Origin: Neobacillus sp. PS3-12
GTDB taxonomy: Bacteria; Bacillota; Bacilli; Bacillales; Cytobacillaceae
Direction: 5' to 3'
Assembly (NCBI RefSeq): GCF_030915385.1
Contig: NZ_CP133268.1
Location: forward strand, 2,471,430-2,535,429
Length of the DNA stretch: 64,000 nucleotides
Position numbers and translations under genes: made by a program. The notes beneath the pieces are model-generated. The model was not told where the DNA came from. It was given only the letters and a program-made list of their open reading frames with translations, and ran no database searches. Shown piece after piece: positions 60,692 to 64,000 of this stretch (positions within the stretch are counted from its first letter, which is position 1; each line of letters starts with the position of its first letter).

Positions 60692-61894
60692 TTATTTAAT
60701 AATACGAACGTTAACAATACCACTAATTTGACCGATTTTTTCTTCTAAGGCTGGAATTACTTCACCATTTACTTGATCTTCAATATCAATCATCGTATAG
60801 GCATATTCTCCACGGCTTCTGTTCACCATGTCAGCAATATTCAAGTTGTAGTTCGAGATTGCAGAAGTGATTTGACCAACCATGTTTGGAACGTTTTTAT
60901 GAAATGCAGCTACACGTGTTTTTCCTGCATACTCCAAGAATGCATTCGGGAAGTTTACAGAGTTTTTGATATTTCCTGTTTCAAGGAAATCTTTTAATTG
61001 GCGTGCTGCCATAATCGCACAGTTTTCCTCTGACTCTTCTGTAGATGCTCCAAGGTGTGGAATTGGAACAACGTTTTTCATTTTTATAACTTTTGCATTT
61101 GGGAAGTCGGTAACATACTTGCCAACTTTTCCGCTTTCAAGTGCTTCACCCATATCATCTTCGTTAACTAGTTCACCGCGAGAGAAGTTAAAAATGTTTA
61201 CTCCATCTTTCATGATCGCAAACGTTTCTGTGTTAAACATTCCTCTTGTGTTATCCGTTAATGGGACATGTACGGTAATATAATCAGAGTTAGCAAATAA
61301 CTGTTCAATCGTCATTGCTCGTTGAACATTGCGAGATAAATTCCAGGCAGTATCAACAGAAATAAATGGGTCAAAACCAATAACATCCATATCCAATTCA
61401 AGCGCATCATTGGCAACGCGTGCACCAATTGCTCCTAAACCAATTACACCCAGCGTTTTACCTTTAATTTCTTTTCCAACGAATTGTTTCTTGCCTGCTT
61501 CTACTAGTTTAGGAATTTGGTCACCTTCACCATCTAACGCCTTAGTCCAAGTAATACCATCAAAAAGGTGACGAGATGAAGCCATTAAGCAAGTTAAAAC
61601 AAGTTCCTTAACAGCGTTAGCATTAGCTCCTGGAGTATTGAAAACAACAATTCCTTGCTCCGTGCATCTTTCTACTGGAATATTGTTAACACCAGCACCT
61701 GCACGTGCAATTGCTTTTAGATTTTGATCAAATTCCAAAGAGTGCATGTTAAAGCTGCGAAGCATAATAGCATCAGGAGTTTCGCTGTTATTGTCGATCG
61801 TGTAATGATCTTGATTAAATACATTCAGCCCAGATTTTGCAATGTTATTTAAGGTCTTTATAGTTTTTACTTGGTCTACAGTAATTGTGCTCAT
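60692..61894 (-). CDS. serA: D-3-phosphoglycerate dehydrogenase SerA (short type)
   Basis: Oxidises 3-phosphoglycerate, the first step of serine synthesis and thereby of one-carbon supply. 400 residues: NAD-binding GVIGLGAIGARVA near 150, catalytic Arg/Glu/His regions (FNFSRGELVNEDD, NPHLGASTEES-type PHLGAST), and a C-terminal ACT domain (about 325-400, NVPNMVGQITSAISNYNLNIADMVNRSRG). It lacks the intervening ASB domain, so it is the short form. A ZTP riboswitch reads in its direction 1.8 kb upstream, with an iscB gene between. Confidence 0.94.
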   Translation of the reverse strand: MSTITVDQVKTIKTLNNIAKSGLNVFNQDHYTIDNNSETPDAIMLRSFNMHSLEFDQNLKAIARAGAGVNNIPVERCTEQGIVVFNTPGANANAVKELVLTCLMASSRHLFDGITWTKALDGEGDQIPKLVEAGKKQFVGKEIKGKTLGVIGLGAIGARVANDALELDMDVIGFDPFISVDTAWNLSRNVQRAMTIEQLFANSDYITVHVPLTDNTRGMFNTETFAIMKDGVNIFNFSRGELVNEDDMGEALESGKVGKYVTDFPNAKVIKMKNVVPIPHLGASTEESEENCAIMAARQLKDFLETGNIKNSVNFPNAFLEYAGKTRVAAFHKNVPNMVGQITSAISNYNLNIADMVNRSRGEYAYTMIDIEDQVNGEVIPALEEKIGQISGIVNVRIIK

Positions 61895-62065
61895 TTTTGT
61901 TTCTCCTCTTTATTTTTAATGTGAAAAAATTAACAAAATCTCCTAAACTGGGATAAAACAAGAAAGTTCCTCGTTTTGAGCTATCCACTGGTAACAAAAA
62001 CTGTAATAAAGCGTACACTAACCTAATTTTGGTACCAGTATTTTTTCCTCTATAATTACTTATAT
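61895..62065 (-). promoter_or_regulatory. serA leader
   Basis: About 170 bases between the iscB remnant and serA. Ribosome binding site AAGAGGAG. Two inverted repeats: GGATA...AAAAC / GTTTTATCC near 61950-61985, and ACTGGTA / TACCAGT at about 61986-62038. No T-box or S-box sequence recognised. Confidence 0.4.
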
Positions 62066-62281
62066 TTATAACCAATAAATTTTATTAAAGCGCCATATTA
62101 ATGTAAGCCTAGAAAGGCCATACCTTTTCAAAATCTTTCCCTCTATTGTTGTCATGTTACATTCATTCTTATCTGGATATAGTGCGGTAATATACGCCAA
62201 ATACCTCTCTCCATTACGTTTCGTATACTTAACAAAATCTCGGTGATAAAAACCATAAATCGTGTCGATTTTCTTTTGGGA
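62066..62281 (-). pseudogene. Detached C-terminal part of IscB behind an in-frame TGA
   Basis: Directly after the TGA at 62282-62284 the same frame stays open for 71 codons to TAA at 62066-62068. It reads SQKKIDTIYGFYHRDFVKYTKRNGERYLAYI and ends in a KILKRYGLSRLTLIW segment. The pattern fits the C-terminal domain of IscB (GFxxxDxVxYxxxxG). With it the total length would be 410 residues, normal for the family. A CGA to TGA change would explain the break. Confidence 0.8.
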
Positions 62282-63298
62282 TCATTTTCTCATTGGTTTT
62301 ATAACCCAATTTTTGATATCACATTGTTTAGGCCTAACAATTGAGCCAGAAATAACAATCGCATCATTGGCATGTGTCTTTTCAACTCCCCAATCAATGC
62401 GTTTATTTGCGGTATCCCCACCTGTAGTCTGAGAAACTGGAGCTATATTTTTTAACTTAGTTTGGAGAAAAGTTTTTCCTTGCATCACATGCATTGCATC
62501 AGCAAAAATGATTTTTCTGCTTTTTATTTTTTGGTAGAATCTCTTAGTATGAGCTAACTCATCACTTGTAACCTTTTCATGACAAACAGAACACAGGGTG
62601 ATTAAGTTATGAACAGAATCGCTCCCACTTAATCTTCTTGGAATAATGTGATGTACTTCTAGTCGAGTGTTTGTCAATCCACAATCCTGACAAGTATTTT
62701 GATCACGAAGTAACACCGCTTTTCGAATATTTTCATCTAAGCGATTGCTTTGTTGATATTCCCATCTGTATGGTTTATAGCCTTTTTCCAATGCGCGAAT
62801 ATCAATGAAAACATCTTCTAAATAAATATGGTCGATTCTTATCCATTTCTGAAGTTGTTTGACCACTCTTAAAATAGAATACTTCTTTTGTTTGATACTT
62901 GTCGGAATTCGTCCCTCCCGTTTGGAGGAAGAACGATTGTCAAATCGGGCTTGTCTGTATTTTTTATGCTGTCTTCTGTATCGACGGTATCCTTTCCTTA
63001 CAGACATTTTTTCTTTTACATCTGTCCGTAGTTCAATTGTTCCTTTTAATACAGGTTTATTTCTGGTCTTACACTTTTGTACTAAAGCGATCCCTACAAA
63101 TTTCGATCCATCATCAATCCCTAGATGCACTTGTGAAGTGTCGATTTCATCTCCAGGGATCTCTTTTTTTAGTTGAATCACCATAGGAAATTTACTTTTC
63201 AATACAGTTTTTTGTTTTCGGATTAAGTACCATGCACGATTTTCTTTTGTTGGAGATAACTTGTTGCCTTGTGAATCTACCACAAAACAATAGGTCAT
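62282..63298 (-). CDS. iscB: IscB-type RNA-guided HNH/RuvC nuclease, truncated by premature TGA
   Basis: 338 residues. N-terminal PLMP-like region (VVDSQGNKLSP...RKQKTVLKSKFPMVIQL), RuvC-I LGIDDGSK (Asp62), Arg-rich bridge helix RKGYRRYRRQHKKYRQAR (101-118), RuvC-II IYLED (Glu161), and HNH domain 200-245 with zinc pairs CQDC/CSVC and VHHII (His216-217) and NLITL. RuvC-III is THANDAIVI (His309, Asp312). All catalytic residues are present, but the C-terminal omegaRNA/target-binding domain is cut off by TGA and continues in frame downstream. Ribosome binding site GGAGG. A candidate omegaRNA lies upstream. Confidence 0.88.
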   Translation of the reverse strand: MTYCFVVDSQGNKLSPTKENRAWYLIRKQKTVLKSKFPMVIQLKKEIPGDEIDTSQVHLGIDDGSKFVGIALVQKCKTRNKPVLKGTIELRTDVKEKMSVRKGYRRYRRQHKKYRQARFDNRSSSKREGRIPTSIKQKKYSILRVVKQLQKWIRIDHIYLEDVFIDIRALEKGYKPYRWEYQQSNRLDENIRKAVLLRDQNTCQDCGLTNTRLEVHHIIPRRLSGSDSVHNLITLCSVCHEKVTSDELAHTKRFYQKIKSRKIIFADAMHVMQGKTFLQTKLKNIAPVSQTTGGDTANKRIDWGVEKTHANDAIVISGSIVRPKQCDIKNWVIKPMRK

Positions 63299-63304
63299 TT
63301 CTGA

Positions 63305-63560
63305 CCAACCTCCATTATGGGATTTTTCCTCCTTGCCAAAGTCAATGGACAGGACATGTTATTTCGGTGTTGGGTTTCCAAACCCTAGGAAACGGTCTTC
63401 CTCATAACTAACAGAGCAGCAGACTGGTGGACACATCCACAGGTGTTTCTTTACCTTATCCACTAACGTAGTTCATCATGCTATTTCCTTTTCAGGAAAC
63501 TACACTCACTTAGGCTTGAAAGCACGAAGCAGTCTCATACAAAATGACTGGGTTTCATTT
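63305..63560 (-). ncRNA. Candidate omegaRNA (HEARO-like) of the IscB element
   Basis: About 250 bases directly upstream of iscB with several hairpins: GTAGTT/AACTAC around a TTTCCT-GAAA-AGGAAA stem (63468-63503), GTGGA/TCCAC near 63428-63440, and GGGTTTGGAAACCC (63372-63385). IscB guide RNAs lie exactly here, with the guide at the 5' end, so the guide would come from sequence above about 63560. Not confirmed by alignment. Confidence 0.5.
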
Positions 63561-63624
63561 TAATACGATTTAGATGTATTTGATATGGTTTTTTCTTAAA
63601 CTGATTCGAGCTCCTATTAAACAT

Positions 63625-63653
63625 AAAAAGGTAAGGAGTACTGCTTCCCTACC
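63625..63653 (-). terminator. Intrinsic terminator of the ZTP riboswitch
   Basis: GGTAGGGA/TCCTTACC stem (one wobble) with an eight-base loop and U5, two bases after the aptamer. Confidence 0.85.
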
Positions 63654-63654
63654 T

Positions 63655-63727
63655 CTGCCCAGGCGAACGGCTTTCGACACTATATGCTCCCTCGCGGTAT
63701 TCCGCGTTTCGCCAGTTACATATAGTC
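63655..63727 (-). promoter_or_regulatory. ZTP (pfl) riboswitch aptamer
   Basis: On the minus strand: ACTATATG pairs with CATATAGT (P1). Inside lies TAACTGGCGA, then hairpin CGCGG-AATA-CCGCG (P2) and GGGAG, and after P1 comes CCGTTCGCCTGGGCA. ACTGGCGA, GGGAGC and CCGNNCGCCTGGGCA are the conserved blocks of the ZTP riboswitch that senses the purine intermediate ZTP/ZMP, a sign of 10-formyl-THF shortage. Usual targets are one-carbon and purine genes; in this direction the next metabolic gene is serA. Confidence 0.9.
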
Positions 63728-63742
63728 TTTTAAATTTATTTC

Positions 63743-63771
63743 ATTTTAACAAATTTTCTATCAATATACAA
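63743..63771 (-). promoter_or_regulatory. Promoter of the ZTP riboswitch transcript
   Basis: -35 TTGTAT, 17-base spacer, -10 TAAAAT (minus strand), about 15 bases before the aptamer. Confidence 0.7.
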
Positions 63772-63847
63772 CTTTTTAATCCTCTTAATCTGAATTTTTT
63801 GTAAAAAAATGCGGTAGTAATTTTTGGATTTGATGTGAGCCTTTTTG

Positions 63848-64000
63848 TTACTTCACCATTCCATTGCGTAGAGCCGTTACTACCACCTGTGTCCGATCTT
63901 CACAGCTAAACTTTTGCAGGATCCGATGCACATGCGACTTGACGGTGCCCTCGGTGATCATTAGTTTCTTGGCGATCTGATCATTTCTTAAACCATAAGC
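63848..64000 (-). CDS. LuxR/NarL-type response regulator, C-terminal end (cut by window edge)
   Basis: The last 50 residues of a helix-turn-helix protein: AYGLRNDQIAKKLMITEGTVKSHVHRILQKF, then SCEDRTQVVVTALRNGMVK and stop. This is the GerE/LuxR DNA-binding domain with recognition helix EGTVKSHVHRIL, as at the C-terminus of NarL/FixJ response regulators. The receiver domain would lie beyond the window edge. Its sensor kinase and targets are not visible. Confidence 0.85.
   Translation of the reverse strand, partial: AYGLRNDQIAKKLMITEGTVKSHVHRILQKFSCEDRTQVVVTALRNGMVK

Noticed and set aside
61895..62065. T-box or SAM-type riboswitch before serA
   Set aside because: Hairpins exist, but no T-box antiterminator sequence or S-box motif could be found; the only recognisable switch nearby is the ZTP aptamer at 63655-63727.
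62282..62284. Second selenocysteine codon in iscB
   Set aside because: The bases after this TGA can form only AAATCG-ACA-CGATTT, without bulged U or GGU loop, and IscB has no Sec or Cys at this place; a nonsense mutation is simpler.

Overview
The window looks like chromosome of a Gram-positive, spore-forming Bacillaceae species, possibly a denitrifying Neobacillus- or Bacillus-type organism (inference). The reasons are moderate-to-low GC, strong AAGGAGG-type ribosome binding sites, a SASP-like gene, the bacillithiol gene bshB2 with yojF, pepT, serA, and CodY-, CcpA- and Fnr-like sites. Much of it serves anaerobic respiration.

Layout. 1-1084: 5' part of fumC (cut by the left edge). 1160-6678: molybdenum-cofactor operon mobA-moeA-moeA/PBP-moaE-moaD-moeB (minus strand). 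6759-13924: tatC, tatA, fdhE and a membrane-bound formate dehydrogenase fdnGHI preceded by a half-length FdhD-like gene. fdnG carries an in-frame UGA at the selenocysteine position, followed by a bacterial SECIS hairpin. 14341-15397: yojF-bshB2. 15555-23410: a Crp/Fnr regulator divergent from a nitrous-oxide reductase operon (nosC, nosZ, membrane protein, nosD, nosY, nosF, YtkA-like lipoprotein). 23606-26213: ABC exporter with its TetR repressor. 26394-32208: housekeeping genes, a small SASP-like gene and a B12-binding radical SAM protein. 32297-36965: branched-chain amino acid ABC transporter livKHMGF. 37236-42584: NiaP-like transporter, DUF485/ActP acetate symporter, DUF4153 membrane protein. 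42623-51836: heterodimeric ABC exporter, ASCH and DoxX proteins, a TetR-controlled ABC-2 exporter, and pepT. 52219-56628: very large secreted multicopper oxidase with fibronectin III domains and a small secreted protein. 56675-59314: an actin-like ParM/ParR partition cassette next to about 720 bp holding three clusters of GTWWAC hexamers (centromere-like). 59450-61894: M20 peptidase and serA. 62066-63771: IscB RNA-guided nuclease gene with a candidate omegaRNA, lying between a ZTP riboswitch and serA. 63848-64000: C-terminal end of a LuxR-type regulator.

How the parts work together. FdnGHI would feed formate electrons into the quinone pool. MobA, MoeA, MoaDE and MoeB make its cofactor, TatAC exports the folded enzyme and FdhE matures it. 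The nos operon reduces N2O as a terminal acceptor and probably responds to the adjacent Crp/Fnr protein through a TGTG-N8-CACA site.

Oddities. Four genes of the anaerobic block (moeB, mobA, nosZ, nosD) each show a one-base frameshift within about 50 bases of their start. Several 3' intergenic spaces carry arrays built on exact 21-bp periods (five units each, two different core words), and one carries a CRISPR-like 52-bp periodic palindrome array. The iscB gene is interrupted by an in-frame TGA with the rest of its C-terminal domain still readable.
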